A DNA stretch of 64,000 nt from Hysterium pulicare CBS 123377 (taxonomy: Eukaryota > Ascomycota > Dothideomycetes > Hysteriales > Hysteriaceae), in NCBI GenBank assembly GCA_000467715.1, contig AJFK01001077.1, positions 62,001 to 126,000 on the forward strand, read 5' to 3'. The stretch's first letter is position 1. Every line of letters begins with the position of its first letter. Both the position numbers and the translations under genes were made by a program. Positions 11,049 to 23,662 of the stretch are shown in pieces. Below the pieces are notes generated by a model that saw only the letters and a program-made list of their open reading frames with translations, was not told the DNA's origin and ran no database searches.

Positions 11049-13633
11049 ATGTTACAGCAATAGCATACTGACAAGGCAGATAACTCCGGGCGCTAATATC
11101 AATGCTTAAATATCTACATATCCTCTCCTTCTATGAGCGAAGAGCCAGCTTTTCAGAGCACGTGCCTCTATAGATTTCCAAATCTATATGCAACATGTTG
11201 AACGAATGGCTGACACTAGATGAAGGAGTTGTATAAAAGACAAGTTGCGCTTGCCTTTGATAAACCTTATGGGCCAGATGTTGTGATAAGAGATGTCCAG
11301 TCCTCACGTGATCAACTTCTCAGACCACTTCAGAATCACTCTCTCCAAACCGGCGGTTAACTACTTCTACTCAAAAACTACCCTGAAAGTCCTACCACCA
11401 TCGCAATTGAAACAGTGAGAAAATGTGATCTGCGGAGGATCAACTAACAGCAAGCCCCCTCAAACTGGATCTCTTGTCCTGTCCGGTGCTAGAGCTGGAG
11501 TCGTCCTCTTGTGCAGTCGTAATCTCTGTACTGGAAACATAACCCGAAAAAGTAAGAAAAGATGGAATTGCGAATCATTGGGGAGGAATGATGATTATCA
11601 TTATCACGTCTACGCAGAACGACGTTAGCCTATTCACTACAGCCAAAGAAGGAGTTTGGCCCCACCAAACTCTCAGACATTGAAATCCGCCCCGGTGCGT
11701 TGTATTCTCAGCCAAGCGCTTCTGGTCCCGATTCTGGCATGGTACTCATTATTATCTTCGTATTGGACACATTGAAGCCAGCCCACCAAGCACATCTGGT
11801 TTGATTGCCCCCACGTTTTGGATCGCAACCAACAACATATGGTGCTCCAGTCTTGCTATTTGAGAGCATGAGAGGAATTTTCTGTCATTCTGTGGAACCA
11901 GGGTTCCGTCTCTGTGGGGAAAGGAAAGCAAGGATGAAGCTGTGGATGAGGTTCGTACAGACGAAGAGAGGAGGGGAAGGGGACCGCGTACACGTGAATC
12001 GGTATCTGCTGAGTAAGTTGTTTTGGATCCAAAGCAGTGGGGAGAGTGGTAGTCACGGACTGAGGTGAGAATATCGTCTATAAAGGGTAGGAATCCCAAA
12101 CACTTGCTCTCCACATTCAAAGCAGGGTTCTGCATTCTATAGCAAATAGACCACTTAGAAGCCGACCCATGGTTTGCTTTCTGCTGTGGTCTTCAGTAAT
12201 TCACGTCCGAACGTACGATGGGAGTTTGGCTCTTGGTCTCGATAGTTTTAGCAACAACCGATGATGTCGGTTTTGGGGTTCAGAACTACTCAAAAGCACG
12301 AAACGTGGTTACCATTGAGTCACCTGAGCGATAGCACTGGAGATGAGGGCTTAATCAGATGCCGTTGATCACTGCTGCATTATTATCAGAATATCATTAC
12401 TCTTCATTGGTGATGATTGTTACCACTTTTACTTGGATCTCTAACCCACTCAACAACTTTACATGGCGTTTTCCGCCGAGCGCGACCATAACCAAGCTCC
12501 ATTGCAATGCGCCTCTGTTCATTTTGGAGAACATCTGCTGAGCACAGAATCTAGCAGAGCAAGCCATCCTATACTCTTCAACCCATAGTTGAAGGAGAGA
12601 AGTCCACGCATGTATTTATGGTTTCGAACAATTCTGAACTAGGTTCTTGACTCAAGTCTTGTGGATGTAGTGGAGGATTTGTATAGTGAAGAGCAGCGAA
12701 TTTGTATCTGCTCGGACTGAGAATTCAGAGCATCACGTGAAATTAGTAATCAGTCAAGAGAATATGAGTCAAGTTCGCTATATGAACACTGTCAAAGACT
12801 CAAACATTTTCGACTCACTATTCTTGCCACATGTTCTTGCGGGCTTGGAATATCCAAACTTTTTGACACCGAGCTGCCCATGTGCTGGTTGAGTCAACTA
12901 CAGAAAGCCTTGCTATGCACAGCAAAATAGCGACGCCGATCATTTCATGTCTGCCAGACTCCTTCGAGTAATCAAGCTCCGTATAAAGACCTGTGACCGG
13001 GATTTGCATAACTTGGAAGTAGACAGAATATAATCATGGGAAATGGAGGTTCAGACTGCTGACAAACATCACCATCTAACCCCAGCGATGAACATCAACG
13101 ACATACATAGTCATAGTGATAAGGTCATATAGGTACTGAGATTCCAGCATACACCTCCCACACCATTCGTTCTTCCTCTGCATTGTCATGATCTGGCTTC
13201 CCCTATTCTGTAGATTTCTTCTGGATTCCGCCACTCAGACACGATCCCTCTAAGCGTTTTTGGCGCCCATGGCCATGTACTAGGGATCATAGCAAGCTTT
13301 AAACCCCAGACGGTTATGAAGATTGTCAGACAAAGTTATGTGTACAAGCGCCGAAACCGTAGACATATCTTCCACTGTGTGTTGATCACTTTGAACGAAG
13401 GCAACCCGCTTGCTTTGAAAAGAATGGAGAAGGAAAGAAAAAGTGAGAAAGAGTGGTTGACGTATTTTATATCTACAGGAAAGTGAAAACTCGAGATCTG
13501 CTTAGTCAGAGATTAGCAGTATTCACAAGACTTTCTAGGCACCCACTCTACTCCAAAATAAATCTTCATCAACATTTAAGCAGCTCGCACTACGCCAATC
13601 GAGTAATGAACTTGAGCCCTAGAGTCCTTCAAA
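11049..13633. other. 2.6-kb gene-poor stretch
   Basis: No recognisable gene on either strand. The largest open frame (11752-12135, minus, 127 codons) shows no family resemblance and overlaps a second frame on the same strand, so I leave it out. Several CACGTG(A) sites occur (near 11158, 11307 and 12735). No terminal repeats or transposase signatures were seen. Confidence 0.45.
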
Positions 13634-14023
13634 TCAAGAACCCGCGGTCATTCCAAACCAGCCCCAGGCGGCAATCAGGAGTCCAGAAACGGAGCGAAAG
13701 ACAGCCTTATTTGGAACACCTTCGCGCCAGCACACGTAGCCGTCCACTGCGCCCAAGTAGGATCCCATAATGATCATGACGGTGTCCACCTCCGGGAGCT
13801 TGTCCTGTAAATAGAATGTGAACACAGTTGCTCCTAAAGCGGTAAGCCGGGCAGAGCTGAGAATCATGATTGGATGAGCTTCTTTCGATATGGCGATGCG
13901 CTTTGGTAAGCCGAGCTCTTCGATGGCATATTCGGCATTGAAGAAGGGAATTACGCCTCCGAAAATGGTACTTGTAGCAACGAAGAGCATCGGGAGATGT
14001 CTGAGGGCGAAATTGTCGAACAT
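13634..14023 (-). CDS. Small multi-pass membrane protein, DUF4267-like
   Basis: Single exon, 129 aa, with about four hydrophobic segments (residues about 8-27, 50-70, 79-97 and 109-126). The pattern, with phrases such as LSSARLTALGATVFTFYLQ and GSYLGAVDGYVCWREG, matches the small fungal family known as DUF4267, often found near secondary-metabolism or stress genes. Function unknown. A TATAT-type element on the minus strand lies about 65 bp upstream (near 14090). The ATG at 14023 opens the first hydrophobic region and is the natural start. Confidence 0.8.
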   Translation of the reverse strand: MFDNFALRHLPMLFVATSTIFGGVIPFFNAEYAIEELGLPKRIAISKEAHPIMILSSARLTALGATVFTFYLQDKLPEVDTVMIIMGSYLGAVDGYVCWREGVPNKAVFRSVSGLLIAAWGWFGMTAGS

Positions 14024-15049
14024 GATGGTGCTGATGAGGCGAAATTACTGATATACTTATCAGCCACGTTTACTCAGCGCTGGGGTATCTATATAAAGGT
14101 GTTGTGAAGAATGGATGGATTGACTTTTAGGGTGTCGGAATGGGACAAGTGGCGGCCTTGGAAAGACGGGACGGCTCGGGGGGAGGCGATCCCGAGCACA
14201 GGCTTCAATTTGTAAGTGACCAACCACACCAACCATCGCCTTGGCTTAGTCTCCCTCGCTCACATCGCTCACAATTCTGTTTTGTTATATCATAATTCTC
14301 GGCTACCTTATTCTTGTTAGACTTTTATAATCTTCTATATCGTCCTAGCTCTAAAATGGTATTTATTCTTCATATCTCTATGACTTTAAAAAAGAGGGGA
14401 TGAAGGAGATCATCATAAACATCACTTAAAAAGACCATCAATAAACATATTCCAGCGTACTATACCTCCTCTAGAATACCCTAAACTCACTTCTCCTTGG
14501 CCTTAATGTCATCACTCATAATTAGCTAAACACCCGCAATGTCGATCCAGCCAGCACCACCACATCTAGTAAGCCTGGTATCTTCTTTCGGTCAATCAAA
14601 AAATTATGCAGTTCGCCAATGACCACTCTCTCACGTGTTCAAATCCGTCCTTGACCTGTTCAATCTGGAAAGGCTCACAACTGAGCAGCACCAGAGGGGA
14701 AGTACTATTGCGGGCAGGCTGTGCAACCACTCAAGGGTGATGCAGGGATTCTGGGACCAGCCAATAGCTGATCGGGATTCAAATGCAGATTCTGGTCGGG
14801 GCCAATACGAAGAAGTCTACATGCACGCCTATAAAGAACTGCGATTGGACAAAAAGGCTAAGCGATAACGACCCGTGCTACCAGTGTTGCCTTGTTGCAA
14901 CCCCAACATTCGTTTATTTGCACCTTTCACATGGCATTTCCCTCTCCTATCTGACCACTTCAGCTCCTCGCCTTTCGAGACTCTTCTACACGCATGCAAC
15001 TTTCAACCTAATATCCAATTCAAAAGCGTCGCTTCCAAAGCTATAGAAT
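14024..15049. other. Divergent intergenic region, no gene seen
   Basis: Lies between the minus-strand DUF4267-type gene and the plus-strand Clr5-ankyrin gene and must hold both promoters. Short open frames at 14635-15072 are unsupported and are probably 5'-leader DNA of the ankyrin gene. Confidence 0.5.
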
Positions 15050-18000
15050 ATGTCCAGAAGAGCAGCAGATGACGAGGAGTGGGAGAACCACAAAGATACG
15101 ATCCGTGACCTATACCTCCTAGAAGACAAGAAGTTGAAAGAAATTATGGACATTATGGTGTTGGAACATCGATTCAAGAAAACGTGAGTACATGCCAAGG
15201 GGGAGAAGCAGCTCACGGTTGACAAATATGCAGCAAATCCCAATACGAACGTGTCTTCAAGAAGTGGAATTTCAAGAAGAATCTTACGATCACGGATTGG
15301 AAGTTCGTAAATCACCGTGTTATGAAACGGAAAGCAAATGGGAAAGAATCCGATCTACGCGTCAACGGTGCGATTATACCAAAGGAGAAAGTTAAGAAAG
15401 AGACAAATCGATACAGTTATCAGCTATTCTATTACAATGCTCTTGATGATCCCAAAACACCACCCGGAATTACTATCGCGACACCACCCGCTATAGGCTC
15501 CAATAATACCACCTTGGCACGCCGTGATAATTTATTTACCTGCGAACAATTGGTTGCTTTGGCCCAATCTACTCCTTGGAGATATTTCCTCAAACTGATG
15601 GAAAGGCTTCGTGACACTACCTGGAGATATCCTTTGTTCGTCCCATCAACTTCTGAATCATTGACTATGGACATGGACTGGTCCCGGGATTCTTGCGAGA
15701 TCACGGAGCTGATACCTAGACCGGGAAACTCTCACATTCAGAAATGTCTGGATGGCCTGACAGAAGCGCTATTTTGCAATTTGGAGGAGTGGGACCCTGG
15801 TTACATTCCGGGTGGCATGCGATGGAGATCCTACTTGCCACCGCGCGAAGATAACTGTCTAGAAATTGAACTTGAATCAATTCTCGACTTGACGATGATA
15901 AATTCTCAACTAGATTGGCTCAAGCTCACAGTTGCATTGATGTCGAACAATTATACCGATGGCTCTCTTGAGGATGCTTTTGTTGAGTTATGCGAAGACG
16001 AGCGGAATCGAAACTCCCTCCAGAACATGCTCCAACAGGGATCGCTCAGCATTCGAGCATTTGCTGAAAAGCTTCTTACAGCAGCAGTACAGGCTAATAA
16101 CTTTGCTCTAGTAAAAGTGTTGCTGAACGCCGGAGTTGACCCCAATGCAATAGGTGCCACGAAAGAACCTACGACCGACAAAGAGTACAACTTCCTTGGC
16201 TCTCCGTTGTACAGGGCTATATCGGAGAATCACATAGACCTCGTTATACTTCTTCTCGACCATGGAGCGGATATCAAGCATACCCCACGTGGATTCGTAA
16301 ATCATGACGAGACCGAGCTAGAACTCGCGGTCAGAAAGGGAAACATCGAGGCTCTTCGCGAGCTGCTCCAACGTCGATCTACCCTATATTTCAACGTTCG
16401 TAAAGCCGAGTACAGAGCGCTTCGCGCTGCTGTGGACTGGAATCAGGTCAGCGCTCTTCGACTGCTTTTGGAACATGACCATTCCTTCGTAACTTATCTC
16501 ATGGATGTATCATGGCACTTCCTTGAAGCTGCCGCATTTCATGGTCATCTTAGCATGATAGAATGCCTCCTAAGGTGTGGACTAGACCTCGCTCAGACCA
16601 ATGAATTTCAACGTGGTAGTGCTGTGGCTGCAGCTGCGTTACAGGGACACACTAGACTCACTACTCATCTCCTATCCCTAGGCGCGGATCCGAATGGCAT
16701 CGGGGCTAGTCTGTATTTCTCGGGTAATAGTGTGACAATCTTGGGTATCGGTCAGAACCTTCCATTCCACACCCATGTTAACTTAACCGCTCTTCAAATC
16801 GCTTGCATGCAAAATCATGCTGATCTTGTACAACTACTTCTGGAGAGCGGAGCTGATCCAAATCATACGAGTACGAAGTATGATGGAGATCGTATGCCGA
16901 CCGCACTTCAGATAGCCGCCTGGGCATGCGACGATATCGTAGTGTCGGCCCTACTGCAAAAGGGAGCAGATCCCAACGCAGTCCCAGGATATTTCAAGTT
17001 TGATTTCGACACCGATGAATCACCTTGGGCTCATTTCGAACAACTGGACGGAATGACTGCTATCCAAGCAGGATTGAGACGCGGCGACGAAAAGATCGTT
17101 CACTTGCTGCTTCAAAAAGGGGCGGACATTCACACTAATGGAGGCTGCGGGATGACGTCTCTTACGGCAGCTATGGTCGGAGGTAACACAAGTCTGGTGG
17201 AAATGATATTTCGCGACAAAGAACTTGTACGCCCGACACGACCAGTTGTTCAAGCATGCGTTGAGTCTTTTGGCTCTGAAATGCTTCACAAACTCATCAG
17301 CCATGGGGCAGACTTGGACGAACCTGGAGCTCTTTGTGCGGCCGTTTGCAAAGGAGATCATGATCTTGTCCATCTTCTTCTTTCCGATGTGGCAGGACGC
17401 AACGGAGAACTCTCAAAAGGCTATGGAGCTGCAGGAATCGCACAGGCTGCCCGAATGTGTGACTTGGACATGATACGGCTATTTCTAGATGCCGGAATTA
17501 AGCCATATACGCCAATATTGGAAAAAGTGTCGTCCCTCAAAAGTACCTTCCAATTACTTCAGGGCACAACTGCTATCAATGAGCTGATGGAGCGCAAAAG
17601 AAGAGGCGGCAGTCCAGAATCTGACATAGAAATCGAGGCAGCAGAACTGCTTATTGACGCGTGTTCTCGAGATGAGCCCTTGCATTCAGAAGAGGCGACA
17701 AGGGCCTTGGGCAGCGCTTTAGTGCTAGCAGTGTATTGTCGTTGTGGTGTTATAAGCCACATGCTTGTGGATGCTGGAGCCCCAGTCAGATATCAGTTTC
17801 AGTCCCGGAGATACCCTAACGCTTCCGGTCTGCTAGCTGCCATTTTGGAAACGGACCCTGAGATGGCGGAATTTCTTGCTAAAGCAGGTGCAGATGTAAA
17901 TGAACCAGCTGGAACAAATGGAACACCACTTCAATGTGCTGCAGAACTTGATGATGCGACTAGTGTCCGATTGCTACTCAAATACGGGGCGGATGTCAAT

Positions 18001-18477
18001 GCTGCCCCGCACCCAGACGCTGGATCAACAGCGCTCCAATATGCTGCACGGAATGGTAATTTTGAGATTCTAGGGATTCTCCTCGAAGCAGGTGCTGACG
18101 TAAACGCGGCACGTGGCGACGTACAAGGAAGGACCGCAATAGAAGCCGCAGCAGAGGAGGGAGGACTAGACATGGTTCGGTATTTGCTTGAGCTCGGCGC
18201 AGATATCAAAGGTCGGCATAACAAGCAATATCGTAGAGCGGTATACCGAGCTTGGAAGAGTGGACATCGAGTACTGGTTGGAATGATCCAGGATTGGAAG
18301 AAGGAGAACTACGGGCCTGGTGATTGCTCGTCTGCTGAGGAAATAATGTCGTCAATGACAGATGAAGAGTTGGTTTACGAACACCCTGAGATCCTGGAGA
18401 AAGTTCTTCGAAACTTGGATTTTAAAGACCTACAAAGGTATTTAGCGGAATTATTGGATTATGAATACTACGAATAG
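15050..18477 (+). CDS. Clr5-domain protein with many ankyrin repeats
   Basis: Two exons, 15050-15183 and 15234-18477, split by a 50-nt intron (GTGAGT..TGCAG). Product about 1125 aa. The first 65 residues form a Clr5 domain: an opening EEWENHKDTIRDLYLLEDK, then, across the intron, SQYERVFKKWNFKKN. A middle region of about 200 residues has no clear family. From about residue 285 to 1070 there are repeated ankyrin units, recognisable by phrases such as LLNAGVDPNAIG, LLDHGADIKHT, LLESGADPNHT, LLKYGADVNAA and LLEAGADVNAA. Clr5 is a putative DNA-binding module of fungi; ankyrins mediate protein contacts. No membrane segment. The role is unknown. A regulator or an intracellular sensor of the ankyrin/NLR kind is possible but is inference. 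Confidence 0.9.
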
Positions 18478-19870
18478 GAAGATACTAGGGAAGAACACTG
18501 AAGGACGGGCGGAATCCGGATATTCTAGTAACGAAACTTTGCGTCATTTCCTATGCTCATTGCTGGTACAGGGTATGATACTGGGTCTATCTTTTGACAT
18601 TATTTCTTTCGAATTTTCCGCCGTGCACGAGCGGACCACTTTCCTTGTTCTATTCTCTATCTCTATTTGATGATTCCTCACTCCTTATAATGGCCCCTGA
18701 TAACGACATAACGTCTTTTAACTATTCTACTTCTTCGTCAAATTCCGCTCTCTTTAGTATCTTCTTGAGCTATGCTAGTATTATCAGTACTGATTTCAAT
18801 GGAGTGAACCCTTTTGGGCTCCGTGGCTAGATATAAAACCTGGTGAAGTTGGAAGCCCGCTTTTCTACTCTAGAGTGACGTGCATTGAACGGGACCTCCT
18901 TGCAGCCCTCGTGCGGCCTTAGGAACTTCCACTGGGCACCTTGCAACTGCAAATTGCCAATCTTCAATCAATCCGACTTGAGTCGCTGTCCAGTAGATAA
19001 TCAATAGGCTACCAGTTGGCTGTTACTGCTGCATTTGGACAGGCGTTCTTCAAGAGAACGGAATTTGAGAAGGAATGGTTGATGATTATCCTATTCAGGG
19101 CTGCCAAAAGCTGTAAGGGTAGCTTGAGGAGCTCCAGAGCCCTTACCTCTTTCGACAAGATCCATACCCATGGGTCCATACAAGCCCGTCAGAGAGAGCT
19201 TGACAACCATTGGCTGTTGTGACCACAACATCCAATTTTGGGATAGTGTGCACGAGATAGCTAAAAATGTGATGTGGCAGTGTTAAGCAGAGATAGCGAG
19301 CCTGGATCCTGCTTTTAGTAGTGAGGCAGACAGACGTTAAATGAAGATGGTGTGGCGCCGCACCCTGAAACGAAATGTAATGTGATTGGCTAATCCCAGA
19401 ATCTTGATGCTTCTGTTTTAACCCCCAAACGTACTACGTACTTGTACATACATGGTTGGCAGATGTGAGAAGCTTAATGCTATGGCGCCACCTCTTCGAT
19501 AGAATGATTGGCCAGTTCCATAATCCTCTCGCAGACGAGTTACATATTATCGAGGCCTCATGGAGTACAACCGGGATTAGGAAGTTTTGTCGACATTCGA
19601 GAGGTTGAACCAATAGAATAGCTGGGATCCAAAATCTTCCTGCAGAGAACAACATCGTAAGGTAATTGCAATGTGACCATGATTCCATATGCAAATACAC
19701 GTTCACACCGGATAGTTCCTTTCTTTGCCTGGTTTTGCAACCTTGCAGCCTCTTCGTTGCTAAACTCTGGACTTGTTCATATAAAGCCTAGCGACAGAAT
19801 CTTTCGAATACTCCTAAAGTCACACTCGCTTCCTCCATCCGCTCACTGTCCATCAACTCCTCTCTCTATC
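18478..19870. other. 1.4-kb intergenic, no gene seen until the small plus-strand gene
   Basis: No supported coding sequence. The right part is likely the promoter of the small gene at 19871: a TATAAA lies near 19780 and a pyrimidine-rich leader precedes its ATG. Confidence 0.5.
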
Positions 19871-20163
19871 ATGTCACTCTCCAAGGAAGCCATCATCGCT
19901 TTGGTCACGTTACTAATTACATGCGTGCCCTCGATCTGGTGTCTATATAAGCTCTATCATCTGCGACGGCATTTCGTTGCAAATATGCGTATGTCACTCA
20001 CATAACTTTACTTATCCATGGGCTGATCATACCCGCAGCTCTACCTCTACATGTCCATGACATTCAAGACCATCCCAACATCAATACCGAGCATATATTG
20101 ATTCAAATTTCGATCCCCGTTTCAAAGACCATGCCTTTGGATATGAACGGCGCTCGAGACTAG
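19871..20163 (+). CDS. Small single-pass membrane protein (80 aa)
   Basis: Two exons, 19871-19988 and 20039-20163, around a textbook 50-nt intron (donor GTATGT, branch CTGAT, acceptor CGCAG). The spliced frame stays open to TAG and gives 80 aa. Residues about 7-27 are hydrophobic (AIIALVTLLITCVPSIWCLY), followed by a basic KLYHLRRH, so an N-out/C-in or signal-anchor protein is likely. The C-terminal half is polar. An upstream TATA-like box and a pyrimidine-rich leader support a real promoter. Not recognised. It sits beside three minus-strand genes for tiny membrane proteins but does not share their motif, so I do not place it in that family. Confidence 0.6.
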
Positions 20164-20568
20164 TAGTGGAGTAGAGGGGAACTTTACGGAGTATACTAGA
20201 GATGGTTGTGAGGAGCAGATAATAATGACGAGATCTGGAATCGTCTTGGTGGTACCGGTTTAAGCCTTGAGAAGAAGTCTGCTGAGAGAGATAGAAGTGT
20301 TGGGAACTACGTGAATCCGAGAAGATTCGGGCGTCTAAAAGCCCATGAAAAGTGGCGTGCACGGAACTGAGTCTTTCGTTGGTAGTTGTTATGATATTTC
20401 ATTAAGGTGCTCTAAATACATAAGGGCGGAAAAGTAAGGTGATATCGTACATCGTCCCCGCGTTCGCTAAACCAAGACATAGTCAGCAGCGGGGACGGGA
20501 TGATAGGAAAAGAAAGGGGGCAGTGACATGAGGAGGACTCGTTCGTGAAGAAGGAACTTTACGGGCTT
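20164..20568. other. Short intergenic gap, no gene seen
   Basis: 405 bp between two facing small genes. A minus-strand open frame (20081-20362) overlaps exon 2 of the 80-aa gene and has no supporting signal. Confidence 0.45.
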
Positions 20569-20727
20569 TTATTTAAAACAATCTCGGAGACGCCGCCATG
20601 GGCTTCTACCCTGCCGGTACATCATGCGTAATTGTAGTAATGCAATGACCATAGCAGCAACACCAACGAAGGTCCCTATGGTACCGAAAATAATCGTCTC
20701 ACATGTAGAAGAGCAACGCGAAGCCAT
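20569..20727 (-). CDS. Tiny membrane protein, member A of a local family (52 aa)
   Basis: Uninterrupted 52-codon frame with ATG at 20727 and TAA at 20571-20569. One hydrophobic helix (residues about 12-30) begins with IIFGTIGTFVGVAAMVIA and runs into LLQLRMMYRQ, then a basic tail (PWRRLRDCFK). The motif F-G-x2-G-x8-9-V-[IV]-A-[IL]-L-Q-L-R-x-M-Y is shared with the genes at 22416-22754 and 23663-23962 on the same strand. This conservation is the reason to call so short a gene. The N-terminus is much shorter than in its relatives, so a missed 5' exon or a truncated copy is possible. Function unknown. Confidence 0.6.
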   Translation of the reverse strand: MASRCSSTCETIIFGTIGTFVGVAAMVIALLQLRMMYRQGRSPWRRLRDCFK

Positions 20728-22415
20728 GATGCTCTGAGTAGAATGAAGGATGGAAACGGTCGATCTAACTGGATCAAGGCTCCAGTTTAAAGTGCAAAAA
20801 GCAACGCGCGGAAAGTTCTGTTACCTACACAACTAGTAAATCCAGCAAAATGACTAGAGGTCGGAAAGGAGGCTGACAGGCAGTGACAGCATAGCTGAAA
20901 ATGTATCAAAGGTAGCCTTCCGATAGTGTCATCACAGCTAGCCCGACATCCTTTGTACCTATGACCTGGATGACTTCATGTGAATTAAAGACGTTTATAT
21001 GGCATAGAGTATTAGCTACCTCCGCTATTATCAAGGATTAAAGCGGAGGAACGAAGACCAAGCAAAAGATGTATCCATTACAAAGTAGGTAGGAGGCCCA
21101 GCATCAGGCAACAAGATATTCTGCACACCAATGACAATAGGTAATATCGAGGAATAAAGCATGATCAAAGTCGACCTGCGCGTAATTTTAGCTTCCGTTC
21201 TGGTAATGACAGGACGCGCCCCGTCATTCAAGTAACCTTTCGCCCAAGAGAAGGCCCCGAGACTGAATTCGCTGCAAGAGCAGGCGGGACGGTCGTGCAG
21301 CATCGCCACCCATGCTTACGAGTTTGTCCGACGGGGTATGTGCGAGCTATCGCATGGTGATGCGCCATTGGGTGGTCGTGCATAATATTTCGGTGGCTGA
21401 AAGCCACATATGAACTCGCTCCTCCCACTAAAGTTCGCGCCCCTCTCGTCAAGTATGACAGTTCACCGAGGAATTGATAATATAAATCTGCTCTATTAAA
21501 AAGAGTGCTATCAGTCAATACCCAGTGCCCGATTCTGTGATAAGCAAAAGGTGAATAGATCCCTTTGCTATCTATGTTTTCAACAAATCTTGGAAAACAT
21601 CCCAAGGCTAATTTGGACCTTAGTTAATTCTTTTAGTCTAACATGCTGAAGATGTAGTATCCTTGTTTTAGATTCATCACTCGATCTCGAGTTCGGAAAG
21701 CTACGAATTGTTTCTTAAGGAATCAACCACCACAGCGGGAGATAGAGACCACAAGGAGTTTAGAACTTATGAAGGCCAAATATCTGAAACCCAAGGTTTA
21801 AGATCCAGAAGGTGGGTAAATATGTGGTGGGCAGTTGGTCATAGTCACGTGATCAGATTCATTGCCTGAGTCAGGAATAGGGATTTTCCTCATGGAACTT
21901 GTCGGCAAATAGGAGAAAGATAATGAGAGCCCATTTAGTTGGTATCAGTCCATTAGGCGACGGAAATTAGAGGGATGAGTTCTGACTTAAGATTAATAAG
22001 AGAAGCCTTTAACAGTCAATGGTCAACTAGGTTATTTTAGGATACGATCGAAGATGTTTGATGGTGTGGGAGAAGATTCATGCATGGTACAAAAGTGTTA
22101 TATCTAGACATTAGGGTATCGGTTGTCTAATACATCTAGGTAGAAACTAAAACATCCTCCCCACAATGGCTTCCACGTGTGATGATGGTAATGTCGATGA
22201 AAGTGTAGTGCAGTAGCTGCATGCTATCACCTTTAGATTCCAATGATGTGAAAGGTTGTAGCCAGTGTGTTATGGCGGTAAACAATTGGTTACGGCTGAG
22301 GTCAATGGGTGGAGAAGAAGACATCGGAGGTGTCGGATAGAATGGTAGTTGTAATTGGGATCAATAGACTTGCAGGATAGATAGGCAAAGAGGGGAGGAA
22401 GCTATGTCACGAAGC
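20728..22415. other. 1.7-kb intergenic, no firm gene
   Basis: Minus-strand open frames at 21031-21309, 21228-21605 and 22136-22324 were examined. None carries the local FG..LLQLR.MY motif or another recognisable feature. A CACGTGATC site lies near 21846. Confidence 0.4.
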
Positions 22416-22754
22416 TTAGCTAGGCGCGTGAGACGGAAGATACACGGTCCGCATACCTGTACCATATGGCCGCTCGAAGATATTATAGTATGTTTTCATC
22501 CTCTTCTGGTACATGCTGCGCAGTTGTAGTATTGCAATGACAAGACCAACAACAATAATGATGATTCCTATCATACCGAATGTGATGGTCTGGATAGATA
22601 AGTCCATCTGGTCGGAATTGGATGTAATGAGGGCAGTTGGCTGTGGGATTGCTGAAGCGGAGATAGTTTTCATGGGTGAACGAGGCTCGATAGATGTCGA
22701 CACTATTGAAGAAGAAAGGTATGATGAAGTCGAAGCAGGATCAACCGGGGTCAT
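22416..22754 (-). CDS. Small membrane protein, member B of a local family (112 aa)
   Basis: Single exon, 112 aa. The first 50 residues are Ser/Thr/Pro-rich with no signal peptide. A hydrophobic segment follows at about residues 55-75 (ITFGMIGIIIIVVGLVIAIL), leading directly into QLRSMYQKRMKTYYNIFERP. The tail is polar. It shares the family core with members A and C (FG-x2-G, then A-[IL]-L-Q-L-R-x-M-Y-x-[KQ]), and with C also the extension RMK-x-YY-[ND]-I. Probably N-out, C-in in a membrane. Not recognised as any characterised family. Confidence 0.7.
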   Translation of the reverse strand: MTPVDPASTSSYLSSSIVSTSIEPRSPMKTISASAIPQPTALITSNSDQMDLSIQTITFGMIGIIIIVVGLVIAILQLRSMYQKRMKTYYNIFERPYGTGMRTVYLPSHAPS

Positions 22755-23662
22755 AGTAAATTAGGGAAGTAAAATCAGAGTTGCGAGGAAGAGAGTGAAG
22801 AGTGGATGGGGAAGAGTTTCTGCTGGTCGCGTTGCGCTTTAAAAGATCTTATAGAATAGAGCAATAGTAATAGAGCTCGTTAGTTAAGCCCATAATAATA
22901 AGAGGGGTTCTTAAGGTAGATATATAAACTTGCCTCTTCTCTGCCTCGAAATTTAGGGGTTTCTAGGAGGATTAGTAGTGGTTGGTTAGGAGCGGAGCCG
23001 CTCGGGCGTGGCAGTGTTCCCGAACCGTGGTCAGGCAGTGCTACTCTCGTCAATGAGTATTGAGCCAGGTACTTCATAGTGAGTCTACGCACTATTAACA
23101 ACGTAAGCTTGCTCTGGTCGCTACACCATCCATGTTCCTGACCAAGCCATTGCCAGCAGAAAGCCGGGGTGCCCTATGCCTCTCTCGCGACCCACTTTCC
23201 TTCGTAAAAAGTGGATCCAAAACTAAGCCTTCAACATTCGACGCATCCTTGCTGCCGAAGCAGATGCTATAAGATGCTGTATCGTAAAAAGCAACCTTTC
23301 ATGTTCCTTGCAGTCCTGGCAGCAATATAGTTTGGGACCAATTCAATGTATGGCGTTGGATAAAGAAGGTAGATATTCCATCATTCAGACGCCGTTATAC
23401 TTATATCTTTTTAAACAACACGTAGTAGAGTGTGATGGAGAGGGGATGAAACATATTCTATTGTGCGTCTCCTCAAGCGTGACGTTGTGTATCCTAATAA
23501 CATTGGCCCGACTGATGTAACCTCTTATACATATTATCAGCTGGCTGAAGGGTAACACATTGTCGGTAAGGAAGTAGACTGCAAAGAAACCACTAGCATG
23601 AGGGTTTGTAAGGCAAATGCAAGCATCGTTTCAATACAGGGAGACTACGCACCTGGACGCCA
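22755..23662. other. 0.9-kb intergenic, no gene seen
   Basis: Separates members B and C of the small membrane-protein family. Open frames at 22880-23101 and 23308-23520 have no support. Confidence 0.45.

Noticed and set aside
11260-11400. Similarity of the stretch near 11300-11360 to 28920-29030 (both with CACGTGAT and CGGCGGTTA..CCACT-like text)
   Set aside because: Only short words match, in a differing spacing; not enough to call a repeat by eye.
20728-22415. Possible further members of the small membrane-protein family
   Set aside because: Frames at 21031-21309, 21228-21605 and 22136-22324 lack the FG..LLQLRxMY core.
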